Assembly: GCA_902589305.1 (NCBI GenBank)
Contig: CACISL010000002.1
Location: 44,316 to 108,315, forward strand
Direction of reading: 5' to 3'
Source of the DNA: an uncultured Pelagibacteraceae bacterium
Lineage (GTDB): Bacteria > Pseudomonadota > Alphaproteobacteria > Pelagibacterales > Pelagibacteraceae
DNA length: 64,000 nucleotides
Below, in pieces: positions 54,918 to 63,999 of this stretch. The first letter of the stretch is position 1. Every line of letters begins with the position of its first letter. The notes below the pieces were generated by a model, which was given only the letters and a program-made list of their open reading frames with translations, had not been told where the DNA came from and did no database searches. The position numbers were made by a program, and so were the translations under genes.

Positions 54918-56039
54918 ATGCACAGAGAATATACCTCTTTAGGCTTAATGAGCGGAACATCTGGTGATGGTGTAGATGCTTCTATTATAATATCTAATGG
55001 TATTGATAAATTTGAGTTGGTGAAAGATAAGTATTATGAGTATGATCCTAATATTTACAGAGATTTTCATTCTTTAAAAGAAAAAATAATAAAGGCTGAT
55101 GATCTATTTAAGCACTCTAAAGACATCTCAAATTTAGAAAATAAAATCACTTTATTTCATGCAAAAATCATTAAAGATTTAGATTTAATCAATGATGATT
55201 TAATTATAGGATTTCATGGGCAAACAATTTATCATAACCCAAAAGAGAAAATTTCTAAACAAATAGGAAACGCAAATTTATTAAATCAATTAACTAAAAA
55301 AAAAATTGTTTTTAATTTTAGGAAAAATGATATTTTAAATGGAGGTGAGGGCGCTCCTTTGACACCTATATTTCACCAATTAATAACAACTCAAAAGAAA
55401 ATTAGACTTCCAGTTTGTATTCTAAATATTGGAGGTATCTCTAATATTTCAATTATCGAAGAGCCCATGGGATCAGTTAAGTTTTACAGTAAAGATATTG
55501 GTCCAGGAAACTGTTTAATTGACGCTTGGGTTCGAAAAAATTCAGATAAAAAATTTGATACAAACGGTCTGTTAGCAAGTAACGGAAGTATTAATGGAAT
55601 TATTTTAGAACAAGCTCAGGAACTTTATACAAATAGATTAAATAAAGATAAAATTTCATTTGATACAAATGATTTCGATATTTCTTTTTCAAGAGGCTTA
55701 TCGCTTCAAGATGGTGCAGCAACACTAACAGAATTTACTGCTAGAATAATAGGTGAGTCTTTATCATTATCTTTAAATAACAAAGAGTTAATTATAAGAG
55801 ATATAATAATTTGTGGAGGAGGTAGAAAAAATAAAATTTTGTTGGCTTCTATTAAAAAATATCTTCCAGCTAATACAAATATAAAAATGTTAGATGACTA
55901 TGGAATTGACGGTGATTTTGTAGAGTCCCAGGCTTTCGCTTTTCTTGCAATAAGAACTTATAAAAATCTTCCAATTTCTTTCCCTAGCACAACGAATTGT
56001 AAAAGTCCTACTGTAGGTGGAGAAATAATGGAAAACTAA
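54918..56039 (+). CDS. anmK: Anhydro-N-acetylmuramic acid kinase
   Basis: Phosphorylates and opens 1,6-anhydro-MurNAc released from peptidoglycan, feeding cell-wall recycling. The 373 residues show the ATP-binding GLMSGTSGDGVDASII (8-23), IGFHGQTIYHNP, NFRKNDILNGGEGAPLTPIFHQ with the catalytic Asp region, LNIGGISNISII, DIGPGNCLIDAWV and IICGGGRKN. In many alphaproteobacteria anmK is divergent from tyrS, as here. Its stop overlaps the convergent hydrolase gene stop (CTAA, 56036-56039). With mrcA nearby it adds to the cell-wall theme of this segment. Confidence 0.95.
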   Translation: MHREYTSLGLMSGTSGDGVDASIIISNGIDKFELVKDKYYEYDPNIYRDFHSLKEKIIKADDLFKHSKDISNLENKITLFHAKIIKDLDLINDDLIIGFHGQTIYHNPKEKISKQIGNANLLNQLTKKKIVFNFRKNDILNGGEGAPLTPIFHQLITTQKKIRLPVCILNIGGISNISIIEEPMGSVKFYSKDIGPGNCLIDAWVRKNSDKKFDTNGLLASNGSINGIILEQAQELYTNRLNKDKISFDTNDFDISFSRGLSLQDGAATLTEFTARIIGESLSLSLNNKELIIRDIIICGGGRKNKILLASIKKYLPANTNIKMLDDYGIDGDFVESQAFAFLAIRTYKNLPISFPSTTNCKSPTVGGEIMEN

Positions 56040-56692
56040 ATTAAAGCTGTTTTTTCTTTTAAATATTTTTCAATTTCTAATTTAAGTTCTTTTTCTTTGT
56101 TTTTAAAAAAATGATTAGAATTTTTTATTTTTGAAAATAAGACTTCAACACCTTTTTGACTTTTGATTCTATTATCTAACTCATCTATGCTCTCTTTCGT
56201 TACTAATTCATCATTATCACTATAAATTACTTGTCCAGAAGTAGGACATGGCGCTAAAAAAGAAAAATCATAAACATTAGGTTGAGGTGAAACTGCAATA
56301 AAATTATTAACTTCAGGCCTTCGCATTATTAATTGCATACAAATTAAAGAACCAAATGAAAAACCAGAAACCCAACACTGACTATAATCTAAATTTTGTC
56401 TTTCAATCCAATCTAAAGCGGCTGCCGCATCAGAGAGTTCACCTTGACCATTATCAAAAACTCCATCACTTTTTCCAACTCCTCTAAAATTGACTTTAAT
56501 TACTGAAAAACCGTTCTCTAAAAAAATATTGTACATTAGTTGTACTATTCGATTATTCATTGTGCCACCATATTGAGGATGCGGATGAAGAACTATTGCA
56601 ACGGGTGAACCAAATTTTGGATTTTTATAATACTTTGCTTCAAGCCTTCCAGAAGGGCCTGGTATAAAAATTTCTAAACTTTTTGGTTTCAT
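56036..56692 (-). CDS. Alpha/beta hydrolase (serine hydrolase of unknown substrate)
   Basis: A 218-residue cytosolic protein. PVAIVLHPHPQYGGTMNNR (30-48) holds the oxyanion-side HPHPQYGG pattern. The nucleophile is Ser112 in VSGFSFGSL (G-x-S-x-G); the acid is probably the Asp in YSDNDELV (about 159-161) and the base His194 in KNSNHFF. NFRGVGKSDG is the conserved loop of this dienelactone-hydrolase/CocE-like group, which is widespread in proteobacteria but without an assigned substrate. It is a single gene divergent from iscR across 130 bases. Position beside the suf operon is common in alphaproteobacteria but implies no clear function. Confidence 0.85.
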   Translation of the reverse strand: MKPKSLEIFIPGPSGRLEAKYYKNPKFGSPVAIVLHPHPQYGGTMNNRIVQLMYNIFLENGFSVIKVNFRGVGKSDGVFDNGQGELSDAAAALDWIERQNLDYSQCWVSGFSFGSLICMQLIMRRPEVNNFIAVSPQPNVYDFSFLAPCPTSGQVIYSDNDELVTKESIDELDNRIKSQKGVEVLFSKIKNSNHFFKNKEKELKLEIEKYLKEKTALI

Positions 56693-56768
56693 ACTTGATA
56701 ATGATTATTATTAAAAAAAAAAGTAATGAGTTATAGCACGTTTTTATGCGACAAATATTTTTTTTTAA

Positions 56769-56791
56769 TTCTGACTAAAAAGGTAGGAATT
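56769..56791 (+). promoter_or_regulatory. Candidate IscR-type operator upstream of the suf operon
   Basis: CTGACTA at 56771-56777 followed by AAAA matches the left half (YYGACTR then W-rich) of the type 1 IscR site; the right half GGTAGGAAT matches only partly. It lies 32-52 bases before the iscR ATG and upstream of TATTAT (56803-56808), a likely -10. Position suits autoregulation. Motif comparison from memory. Confidence 0.4.
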
Positions 56792-56822
56792 CAACAAAAA
56801 AGTATTATATTACAACGAAATT

Positions 56823-57233
56823 ATGAAACTAACTAATAAAGGCAGATATGCAGTCATGGCCATGGCTGACTTAGCGACAAATGCAGACAAAGGTCCAATC
56901 AGTCTTACAGAGATCTCAATAAGGCAAAATATATCATTAGCTTATTTAGAACAAATTTTTTTAAAATTAAAAAATAATAAATTAGTTAAAAGCTCTAGAG
57001 GAGCTAATGGAGGTTATATATTGGAAAAACCTGCTTCAGAGATTAAACTGTCTAACATTATTCATGCAGTCAATGAAGAAGTCAAAACTCTCAATTGTAA
57101 AAAAAATTCTAAAAAAGGATGCAACAATAAATTTACTAAATGTATAACACATAATTTATGGGATCAATTGGACCAGCACATAAATAGTTTTTTTGAGACG
57201 GTAAAATTGCAAGATTTAACTAAGAATAATTAG
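56823..57233 (+). CDS. iscR: Rrf2-family Fe-S transcription regulator IscR
   Basis: A 136-residue winged-helix regulator: [17 protein letters not shown] at the start, recognition helix around [30 protein letters not shown]. Three cysteines, Cys92, Cys100 and Cys107, and His110 are in the position of the [2Fe-2S] ligands (Cys92, 98, 104, His107 in E. coli IscR). Spacing is wider (x7 and x6 rather than x5 and x5). It heads the suf operon with sufB starting one base after its stop, so it probably senses Fe-S status and represses the operon, including itself. A RirA-like iron role is possible but less likely. Confidence 0.9.
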   Translation: MKLTNKGRYAVMAMADLATNADKGPISLTEISIRQNISLAYLEQIFLKLKNNKLVKSSRGANGGYILEKPASEIKLSNIIHAVNEEVKTLNCKKNSKKGCNNKFTKCITHNLWDQLDQHINSFFETVKLQDLTKNN

Positions 57234-57234
57234 A

Positions 57235-58668
57235 ATGAAAAGTGAAGAATTAAAAAATCAGGAATACAAATACGGTTTTACAACCGAAATAGAGAATTTC
57301 AGAGCTCCCAAGGGTCTTACAGAAGAAACTATAAGATTAATTTCTAAAATTAAAAAAGAGCCTAAATGGATGTTGGATTGGAGGATCAAGGCTTTTAATA
57401 GGTTAAAAGCATTAAAGGAGCCGAATTGGCAAAAACCAAAGTATCCAAAAATTGATTATCAAAACTTATATTACTATTCAGCTCCCAAAAGTATGAAAGA
57501 TAAACCAAAAAGTTTAGATGAAGTGGATCCAAAACTTATTGAGACATATAATAAACTTGGTATACCTCTTAATGAACAAAAAAGATTAAGCGGGGTAGCA
57601 GTTGATGCTGTTTTTGACTCAGTATCAGTAGCAACAACTTTTAAAGGTGAACTTGATAAAAAGGGAATAATTTTTTGCCCAATATCTGAAGCAATACAAA
57701 AACATCCAGATTTAGTTAAAAAATATCTTGGTTCTGTAATACCCATTAGTGATCATTATTTTGCAACACTTAATTCAGCAGTTTTTACTGATGGATCTTT
57801 TGTCTATATTCCACCAAATACAAGGTGTCCAATGGAGCTATCAACATATTTTAGAATCAACGCTTCAGAGACAGGGCAGTTTGAAAGGACTTTAATTGTT
57901 GCCGATAAAGGTAGTTATGTCAGTTATTTAGAAGGATGCACAGCACCAATGAGAGATGAAAATCAGTTACACGCTGCTAATGTAGAGTTGGTTGCTTTAG
58001 ACGATGCAGAAATAAAATATTCAACTGTTCAAAATTGGTATCCAGGAGATAAAAATGGAGTGGGTGGTATTTATAATTTTGTGACTAAGAGAGGTGCATG
58101 TAGAGGCAAAAACTCAAAAATTTCTTGGACACAAGTGGAGACAGGATCTGCAATAACTTGGAAATATCCAAGTTGTATTTTACAAGGTGATAATTCTGTA
58201 GGTGAATTTTACTCAATTGCTATTACTAACAATCATCAAAAAGCAGATACTGGTACTAAAATGTTACATTTAGGCAAAAATACAAAAAGTAAAATTATTT
58301 CAAAAGGAATTTCTGCTGGTAAAGCTGATAACACATATAGAGGACTAGTAGACATTAGTGCTAATGCTAAAAATTCTAGAAACTACACTCAATGTGACTC
58401 ACTTTTAATGGGTAATAAATGTGGAGCTCATACTATCCCTTATATTAAAAATAAAAATTCATCTTCAACTGTTGAACACGAAGCTACAACATCTAAAATT
58501 AATGAGGATCAATTATTTTATTGTAATCAGAGAGGACTTAACCAAGAAGAAGCAGTAAGCCTTATAGTAAATGGTTTCTGCAAAGAAGTGTTGCAGCAAC
58601 TTCCTATGGAGTTTGCAGTTGAAGCTCAAAAATTAGTTTCAATTAGCTTAGAGGGGAGCGTTGGATGA
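57235..58668 (+). CDS. sufB: Fe-S cluster assembly scaffold protein SufB
   Basis: Core of the SufBCD scaffold on which Fe-S clusters are built. The 477-residue protein has an N-terminal helical part ([26 protein letters not shown]) and a right-handed beta-helix with the family segments [34 protein letters not shown] and [25 protein letters not shown]. The conserved Cys in GNKCGAHT and the VEHEA His/Glu fit the sulfur-transfer path and cluster site. It overlaps sufC as ATGA. Length and order (B-C-D) are standard. Confidence 0.97.
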   Translation: MKSEELKNQEYKYGFTTEIENFRAPKGLTEETIRLISKIKKEPKWMLDWRIKAFNRLKALKEPNWQKPKYPKIDYQNLYYYSAPKSMKDKPKSLDEVDPKLIETYNKLGIPLNEQKRLSGVAVDAVFDSVSVATTFKGELDKKGIIFCPISEAIQKHPDLVKKYLGSVIPISDHYFATLNSAVFTDGSFVYIPPNTRCPMELSTYFRINASETGQFERTLIVADKGSYVSYLEGCTAPMRDENQLHAANVELVALDDAEIKYSTVQNWYPGDKNGVGGIYNFVTKRGACRGKNSKISWTQVETGSAITWKYPSCILQGDNSVGEFYSIAITNNHQKADTGTKMLHLGKNTKSKIISKGISAGKADNTYRGLVDISANAKNSRNYTQCDSLLMGNKCGAHTIPYIKNKNSSSTVEHEATTSKINEDQLFYCNQRGLNQEEAVSLIVNGFCKEVLQQLPMEFAVEAQKLVSISLEGSVG

Positions 58669-59402
58669 TGCTACAGTTAGAAAATTTAAAAGCTTCAGTA
58701 AATGAAAAGTCAATTTTAAATGGACTTAATCTTGAGATAAATCCTGGAGAGGTGCACGCAATTATGGGTCCAAATGGATCTGGAAAAAGCACTTTGGCAA
58801 ATATTTTATCAGGCAAAAATGGTTATGAAGTTAGTGGAAGTTTAAAGTATGAAGGAAAAAACTTGCAAGATATTCCTATCGAGGAACGAGCACAGAAGGG
58901 CATATTCTTAGCTTTTCAATATCCTTTAGAAATTCCAGGAGTGAATACAACAAACTTTCTTAAAACTTCTTTGAATTCAATTAGAAAAGCAAAAGGTGAA
59001 AAAGAGTTAGATACTTTAACTCTTTTAAAACTTATTAAAGAAAAAGCTTCCGAACTTAACATTGATGAAAAATTTTTATCAAGACAATTAAATGTCGGTT
59101 TCTCAGGAGGCGAGAAAAAAAAGAATGAAATTCTTCAAATGAAACTCTTAGAACCAAAATTAGCTATATTAGATGAGACAGACTCGGGTTTAGATATCGA
59201 TGCTTTAAGAATTGTTGCCGATGGAGTTAACTCTCACAAAAATAAGAAAAATGCATTTTTAATCATTACTCACTATCAAAGATTACTCGATTATATAAAA
59301 CCTGATTACATACATGTTTTGTCAAATGGAAAAATAATCAAAACTGGCTCTTCTGATTTAGGTCAAGAATTAGAAAAAACAGGCTACAGAAATTTTAAAT
59401 AA
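58665..59402 (+). CDS. sufC: Fe-S cluster assembly ATPase SufC
   Basis: ABC-type ATPase that drives conformational change of SufBCD. The 245 residues include Walker [10 protein letters not shown] (35-43), the Q-loop in FLAFQYP, the signature FSGGEKKK, Walker [13 protein letters not shown] and the H-loop ITHYQRLL. The ATG at 58665 overlaps the sufB stop (ATGATG: either Met may be used). It ends with a TAATG overlap into sufD. There is no membrane domain; it is cytosolic. Confidence 0.97.
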   Translation: MMLQLENLKASVNEKSILNGLNLEINPGEVHAIMGPNGSGKSTLANILSGKNGYEVSGSLKYEGKNLQDIPIEERAQKGIFLAFQYPLEIPGVNTTNFLKTSLNSIRKAKGEKELDTLTLLKLIKEKASELNIDEKFLSRQLNVGFSGGEKKKNEILQMKLLEPKLAILDETDSGLDIDALRIVADGVNSHKNKKNAFLIITHYQRLLDYIKPDYIHVLSNGKIIKTGSSDLGQELEKTGYRNFK

Positions 59403-60643
59403 TGGAACAGTTGTTTAATATAGACTTTAAAAAAATTTCAACTTCTTCAAATAAAGAAGAGTTAGAAAGAAAAAAATATTTTGATTTATTTTTAAAGACT
59501 GGTCTACCAAATAAAAAAAACGAAAGTTGGAAATTTAGCGATCTTAATTTTATAATAAGCAAAAATTTTAAACAAATCGCAAATTACGATAATTTTAAAT
59601 TTGATAAAAAAATTGAATTGATCAATGACTTTGATCATAATCATATTATTCTTATAAATGGAGTTTTTAAATCTTGTGACATAAGATTTGAAGAAAAAGA
59701 AAAAGTAAAAATTGAGAGACTTAATTCACTTAAGGGTATTAGTAATCAGTCAAATAATAACCTTCACAATCTTAATCAAGCCTTATCTTTAGGAGGATTT
59801 AACCTAGAAGTGCAAAAAGATTATAAATGTAAAAAACCAATTATAATTTATAATTATTTTACCTCTAATTTAGATAATAAAATTATTAATAACTCAAATC
59901 AGATTAAGCTTAATCAAAACTCTGAGTTAATCTTAATAGAGTACAATATCGGCGAGCAATGTAAATTTTTGAAGAACACTTTTGAAAAAATAAATATTAA
60001 TAAAGGCTCTGAGTTAAAAACTTTTACTATTCAAAAAACAAAGAGCAATGGTTATTTTTATAAAAATATATCAGGTACACAAGATTATAACTCTAGCTAT
60101 CAAAATTTTATATTAAGTTCAGGATTAAAATTCAATAAAATAGAGATTGATATGGATTTAGTAAAAGAGAACGCCAGTTGTTATATTTTAGCTGGATTGA
60201 TTTTAGGTAAAGAAGAACACCAGGAGATCAAAACTAGAGTAAATCATATGGCAACAAATTGTAAGAGTTATCAAAAAATTAAGAATGTTCTACAAAAAGA
60301 CAGCAAGGGAGTTTATCAAGGAAAAATATTTGTTAAAGACAATGCTCAGAAAACAGATGCATATCAATTGAGTAAAGCTCTTATTTTAGACGATAGAGCA
60401 GAGTTCAATGCTAAACCAGAGTTAGAAATTTATGCGGACGACGTAAAGTGCTCACATGGATCAACCTCGGGAAGTATTGATGATGATGCAATTCATTATT
60501 TGATGACCAGAGGTATTGAATTACCGATCGCAAAAAAACTACTAATAAATGGTTTCATTAACGAAATTTTTGAAAAAATACCTGAAGAGAAATTAAAAAT
60601 ATTTCTTGAAAAAAGTATAAAGGAACAGGTCAATGGAATTTAG
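59402..60643 (+). CDS. sufD: Fe-S cluster assembly protein SufD
   Basis: Paralogue of SufB that pairs with it and SufC in the scaffold. The 413-residue protein is divergent at the N-terminus (WKFSDLNFI) but the C-terminal beta-helix is clear: VNHMATNCKSYQKIKNVLQKDSKGVYQGKIFV, AYQLSKALILDDRAEFNAKPELEIYADDVKCSHGSTSG, and ARGIE-like MTRGIELPIAKKLLINGFINEI. The KCSHGSTSG Cys/His are in the positions involved in cluster formation. It overlaps sufS by 11 bases. It is Lys/Asn-rich, like its neighbours. Confidence 0.95.
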   Translation: MEQLFNIDFKKISTSSNKEELERKKYFDLFLKTGLPNKKNESWKFSDLNFIISKNFKQIANYDNFKFDKKIELINDFDHNHIILINGVFKSCDIRFEEKEKVKIERLNSLKGISNQSNNNLHNLNQALSLGGFNLEVQKDYKCKKPIIIYNYFTSNLDNKIINNSNQIKLNQNSELILIEYNIGEQCKFLKNTFEKININKGSELKTFTIQKTKSNGYFYKNISGTQDYNSSYQNFILSSGLKFNKIEIDMDLVKENASCYILAGLILGKEEHQEIKTRVNHMATNCKSYQKIKNVLQKDSKGVYQGKIFVKDNAQKTDAYQLSKALILDDRAEFNAKPELEIYADDVKCSHGSTSGSIDDDAIHYLMTRGIELPIAKKLLINGFINEIFEKIPEEKLKIFLEKSIKEQVNGI

Positions 60644-61850
60644 TAATTTAAAATCAAAATTTCCAATTTTTAAACAAAAAATTAAAGGAAAGCCTTTAAT
60701 ATACTTAGATAGTGCTAACTCCTCACAAAAACCTAAAGTAGTAATTGATGAGATGTCAAGATTTTACGAAACTGAATTTTCGAATGTTGGAAGAAGTGTT
60801 CATACTTTAGCAGTTAAAGCTACTAACAAATTTGAGGAAACAAGAGATATAGTAAAATCTTATATCAACGCAAAATATAGAGAAGAAGTAATTTTTACAA
60901 AAGGAGCTACTGAAGCAATTAATTTAGTAGCTAATACATACGGAGAAAGATTTATAAAATCTGGAGATGAAATTATTGTTACTGAACTAGAGCATCACTC
61001 AAATTATATTCCTTGGCACTATTTAAAAAAAAAAAGGGGAGCAGTGATAAAATTCGCTTCAATGAATGATAATGGAGAAATTGATGTAAATGAGTTTAAA
61101 AAACATATTACTGAAAAAACTAAAATGATTGCTTTTACTCATATTTCAAATGTTACAGGCACAATCATGCCAGTAAAAAAAATTATTGATTTAGCAAAAT
61201 CAAAAAATATCCCAGTATTAATTGACGGCACGCAAGGTGCTCCTCACTCAGTCCTAGATGTGCAGGATTTAGATTGTGATTTTTATGCTATTTCTTGCCA
61301 TAAAATGTACGGCCCAAACGGACTTGGTATTCTTTATGCTAAAAAAAAATGGGCTGATGAATTACCACCATATCAAGGAGGTGGAGGAATGATAAACGAA
61401 GTAAAAAAGGATGACGTGACATATGCAGAGTCCCCAACAAAGTTTGAGGCTGGAACGATGCAAACTGCTGAGGTTGTTGCTTTTGCAAAATCCATCAAGT
61501 TTATTCAGGATTTAGGTATTAAAAATATAGAAAAACATGAAAGCCAAATTCTTGAGTACGGTCTAGAAAAATTAAGAAAGGATAATTCTGTAAATATAAT
61601 TGGTAATCCAAAAAACAGAGCGTCAATAATGTCTTTTACCATAAAAGGAATACACCCACATGACATTGCAACAATTTTAGATGATGATGGTGTAGCCATA
61701 AGAGCTGGACATCATTGTTGCCAAATTTTACACGATAAACTTGGAATCTCCGCTTCGGCTAGAGTTTCTATTGGAGTTTATAACAGTAAAGAGGATATTG
61801 ATGTTTTAAGTGAGTCAATAAACAAATGTAAGAAAGTATTTCAGATTTAA
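60633..61850 (+). CDS. sufS: Cysteine desulfurase SufS
   Basis: PLP enzyme taking sulfur from cysteine as a persulfide. 405 residues, type II group: YLDSANSSQKP near the start, FTKGATEAINLVANTYG, LEHHSNYIPW, the PLP Lys in ISCHKMYGPNG, and the persulfide Cys362 in RAGHHCCQ. The start lies 11 bases inside sufD. Sulfur is probably passed to SufU, encoded next with no gap, instead of the SufE used by many other proteobacteria. Confidence 0.97.
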   Translation: MEFSNLKSKFPIFKQKIKGKPLIYLDSANSSQKPKVVIDEMSRFYETEFSNVGRSVHTLAVKATNKFEETRDIVKSYINAKYREEVIFTKGATEAINLVANTYGERFIKSGDEIIVTELEHHSNYIPWHYLKKKRGAVIKFASMNDNGEIDVNEFKKHITEKTKMIAFTHISNVTGTIMPVKKIIDLAKSKNIPVLIDGTQGAPHSVLDVQDLDCDFYAISCHKMYGPNGLGILYAKKKWADELPPYQGGGGMINEVKKDDVTYAESPTKFEAGTMQTAEVVAFAKSIKFIQDLGIKNIEKHESQILEYGLEKLRKDNSVNIIGNPKNRASIMSFTIKGIHPHDIATILDDDGVAIRAGHHCCQILHDKLGISASARVSIGVYNSKEDIDVLSESINKCKKVFQI

Positions 61851-62294
61851 ATGGAGTTAAAAGAATTATATCAGGAAATAATATTAGATCATGCAAAGAA
61901 TCCTAGAAATAAAGGAAAATGCGATGGATATAATCATGATGCAAAAGCACACAATCCTCTTTGTGGAGATAAAGTTCATATCTATTTGAAATTAAACAAT
62001 GATAAAAATATCTCTGGGCTAAGTTTTGAAGGTGAAGGATGTGCAATTTCTTTAGCATCTGCTTCAATTCTTACTGATATATTAAAAGGTCGAGATCTAC
62101 AATTCTCGAAGAAAGTTACAGAAGATTTTTTGAATATGTTAAAAAATAAATCAAAAATTACTTTAAATAGCTTATCAGAAGATCAAATTACAACTATCTC
62201 ATCATTATCAGGTGTTCAAGAATTTCCAATGCGAATTAAATGTGCGACTATGGCTTGGCACACATTATTATCTGCTTTAGAAAAAAAATCTTAA
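61851..62294 (+). CDS. sufU: SufU-type NifU/IscU-like protein
   Basis: A 147-residue IscU-fold protein with Cys38 and Asp40 in HNPLCGD, Cys64 in EGEGCAIS, and Cys131 in RIKCATMAW. An insertion of about 18-20 residues before Cys131 (SKITLNSLSEDQITTI region) marks it as SufU, not IscU. In Gram-positive bacteria SufU is a zinc-dependent sulfur acceptor for SufS rather than a scaffold; that role is inferred here. It starts immediately after the sufS stop. No sufE or iscU is in the window. Confidence 0.93.
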   Translation: MELKELYQEIILDHAKNPRNKGKCDGYNHDAKAHNPLCGDKVHIYLKLNNDKNISGLSFEGEGCAISLASASILTDILKGRDLQFSKKVTEDFLNMLKNKSKITLNSLSEDQITTISSLSGVQEFPMRIKCATMAWHTLLSALEKKS

Positions 62295-62297
62295 ATT

Positions 62298-62600
62298 ATG
62301 AGTGATTTAAAAGAAAAAATAATAACTGAAATTAAAAAAATTTATGACCCAGAGATCCCAGTTAATATTTTTGAATTAGGGTTAATATATAAGATTGAGG
62401 TAAATGAGGATAAAAAAGTATTAATAGAAATGACCTTAACTTCTCCAAATTGCCCAGTTGCTGAAAGTTTGCCTAATTCTGTTAAAGAGAATATACTAAG
62501 AATTGATGAAATTACCGATGTTGAATTGAAATTGGTTTGGGACCCCCCTTGGACTAAAGAAAAAATGTCTGAGGCAGCCAAATTAGAACTAAACTTATGA
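62298..62600 (+). CDS. sufT: SufT-like DUF59/MIP18 family protein
   Basis: A 100-residue protein with the DUF59 core: IYDPEIPVNIFELGLIYKIEV, VLIEMTLTSPNCPVAESLPNSV (with the conserved Cys) and [24 protein letters not shown]. Eukaryotic MIP18 and bacterial SufT act in Fe-S maturation of target proteins, but the mechanism is not settled. Its location between sufU and the A-type carrier, and the ATGA overlap into the latter, indicates the same job. The C-terminal WDPPW motif is strongly conserved. Confidence 0.92.
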   Translation: MSDLKEKIITEIKKIYDPEIPVNIFELGLIYKIEVNEDKKVLIEMTLTSPNCPVAESLPNSVKENILRIDEITDVELKLVWDPPWTKEKMSEAAKLELNL

Positions 62601-62932
62601 GTGAGCAAGCAATAAAATTGAGCGATAAGGCCGCTAAAAGAATTAAGGTCATTATGTCTAATGCAGAAAAATCTGCAATTGGCGTCAGAGTTGGAGTAAA
62701 ATCAGGAGGTTGTGCTGGCATGTCGTATATTATGGAATATGCAAAAGAAATTAAACCTCACGAGGAAGTAATTGAAGACAAAGGGGTAAAGGTTTTAATA
62801 GATCCAAAGGCTATAATATATTTACTTGGTACTGAAATGGATTATAAGGTAGAAAAATTTTCATCACAATTTGTTTTTAAAAATCCAAATGAAACTGAAC
62901 GTTGCGGGTGTGGCGAGTCGTTTAAAGTTTAA
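62597..62932 (+). CDS. sufA: A-type Fe-S carrier protein (SufA/IscA/ErpA family)
   Basis: A 111-residue carrier that delivers clusters to target enzymes. The three conserved cysteines are Cys39 (SGGCAGMSY) and Cys103/Cys105 (RCGCGESF). It is the last gene of the suf operon and overlaps sufT as ATGA. Its stop overlaps the convergent glnA stop (TTAA, 62929-62932). Sequence alone does not separate SufA, IscA and ErpA; the name follows its operon. Confidence 0.92.
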   Translation: MSEQAIKLSDKAAKRIKVIMSNAEKSAIGVRVGVKSGGCAGMSYIMEYAKEIKPHEEVIEDKGVKVLIDPKAIIYLLGTEMDYKVEKFSSQFVFKNPNETERCGCGESFKV

Positions 62933-63999
62933 CCGCTATAATACATATCAAACTCTATTGGATGCGGTGTGTGTTCGAAATTGTAAATTTCTTGAAATTT
63001 CAACTCAATGTACGCATCGATTTGATCGTCCGTAAAAACTCCGCCCTCAGTTAAGAATTTTCTATCTTTATCAAGATTTTGCATAGCTTCTCTTAAAGAT
63101 CCGCAAACAGTCGGTAATTTCTTTACATCATTTTCAGATAATGAATATAAATCTTGATCGAATGGTTTACCTGGATCAATCTTATTTTTGATTCCATCAA
63201 TTCCAGCCATTAACATTGACGCAAATGTTAAATATGGATTCCCAGCAGCGTCTGGAAACCTTATTTCCATCCTTGCTGCTTTTGGATTCATTATAACCGG
63301 TATTCTACAAGATGCTGATCTATTTCTAGCAGAGTAGGCTAAGATTACTGGTGCTTCAAAACCTGGTATTAGCCTTTTATAGCTGTTAGTTGTTGCGTTT
63401 GAAAAAGCGTTTATAGCTCTGGCATGTTTTAGAATTCCACCAATATAGTAAAGTGCTTCTTTTGACAAACCAGCGTATTCTTTTCCCATAAATAAAGGTG
63501 TGCTACCTTTCCAAATTGATTGGTGACAATGCATACCAGAACCGTTATCTCCTTTTACGGGCTTAGGCATAAAAGTTGCAGTTTTTCCAAAAGAGTGCGT
63601 CACCATTTGAACTGCATATTTGTAAAGCTGAACATTATCAGCTTGATTAGTCAAAGTACCGAAATACATTCCTAATTCATGTTGACTTGGCGCAACTTCA
63701 TGATGGTGTTTTTCTACTTTTACACCCATATCTTTTAATGCCTTAAGATACTCACCTCTCATATCTTGAGCACTATCCACTGGAGGAACTGGAAAGTAAC
63801 CACCTTTAACGCCTGGTCTATGTCCCATGTTACCATTTTCATATTTTTTTCCGGTATTATAAGGTCCTTCAGAACTGTCGATGCTAAAACTTGTTTCGTT
63901 CATATCGTTTTTAAATCTAACATCATCAAAAACAAAAAATTCTGGCTCAGGCCCGAAGTAAGATTTGTCTCCAATACCTGTTTTTTTTAAATAAGCTTC
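62929..63999 (-). CDS. glnA: Glutamine synthetase type I, 5'-truncated by the window
   Basis: Makes glutamine from glutamate, ammonia and ATP. The frame is open to the window edge, so the N-terminal ~110 residues are missing and about 356 are seen. The ATG at 63903 is internal: upstream codons read [19 protein letters not shown], the conserved metal-site segment. Further blocks: [30 protein letters not shown]-type [32 protein letters not shown] and [21 protein letters not shown] near the C-terminus contains the Tyr adenylylated by GlnE in regulated GSI-beta enzymes. It is convergent with the suf operon; its promoter is outside the window. Confidence 0.97.
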   Translation of the reverse strand, partial: EAYLKKTGIGDKSYFGPEPEFFVFDDVRFKNDMNETSFSIDSSEGPYNTGKKYENGNMGHRPGVKGGYFPVPPVDSAQDMRGEYLKALKDMGVKVEKHHHEVAPSQHELGMYFGTLTNQADNVQLYKYAVQMVTHSFGKTATFMPKPVKGDNGSGMHCHQSIWKGSTPLFMGKEYAGLSKEALYYIGGILKHARAINAFSNATTNSYKRLIPGFEAPVILAYSARNRSASCRIPVIMNPKAARMEIRFPDAAGNPYLTFASMLMAGIDGIKNKIDPGKPFDQDLYSLSENDVKKLPTVCGSLREAMQNLDKDRKFLTEGGVFTDDQIDAYIELKFQEIYNFEHTPHPIEFDMYYSG

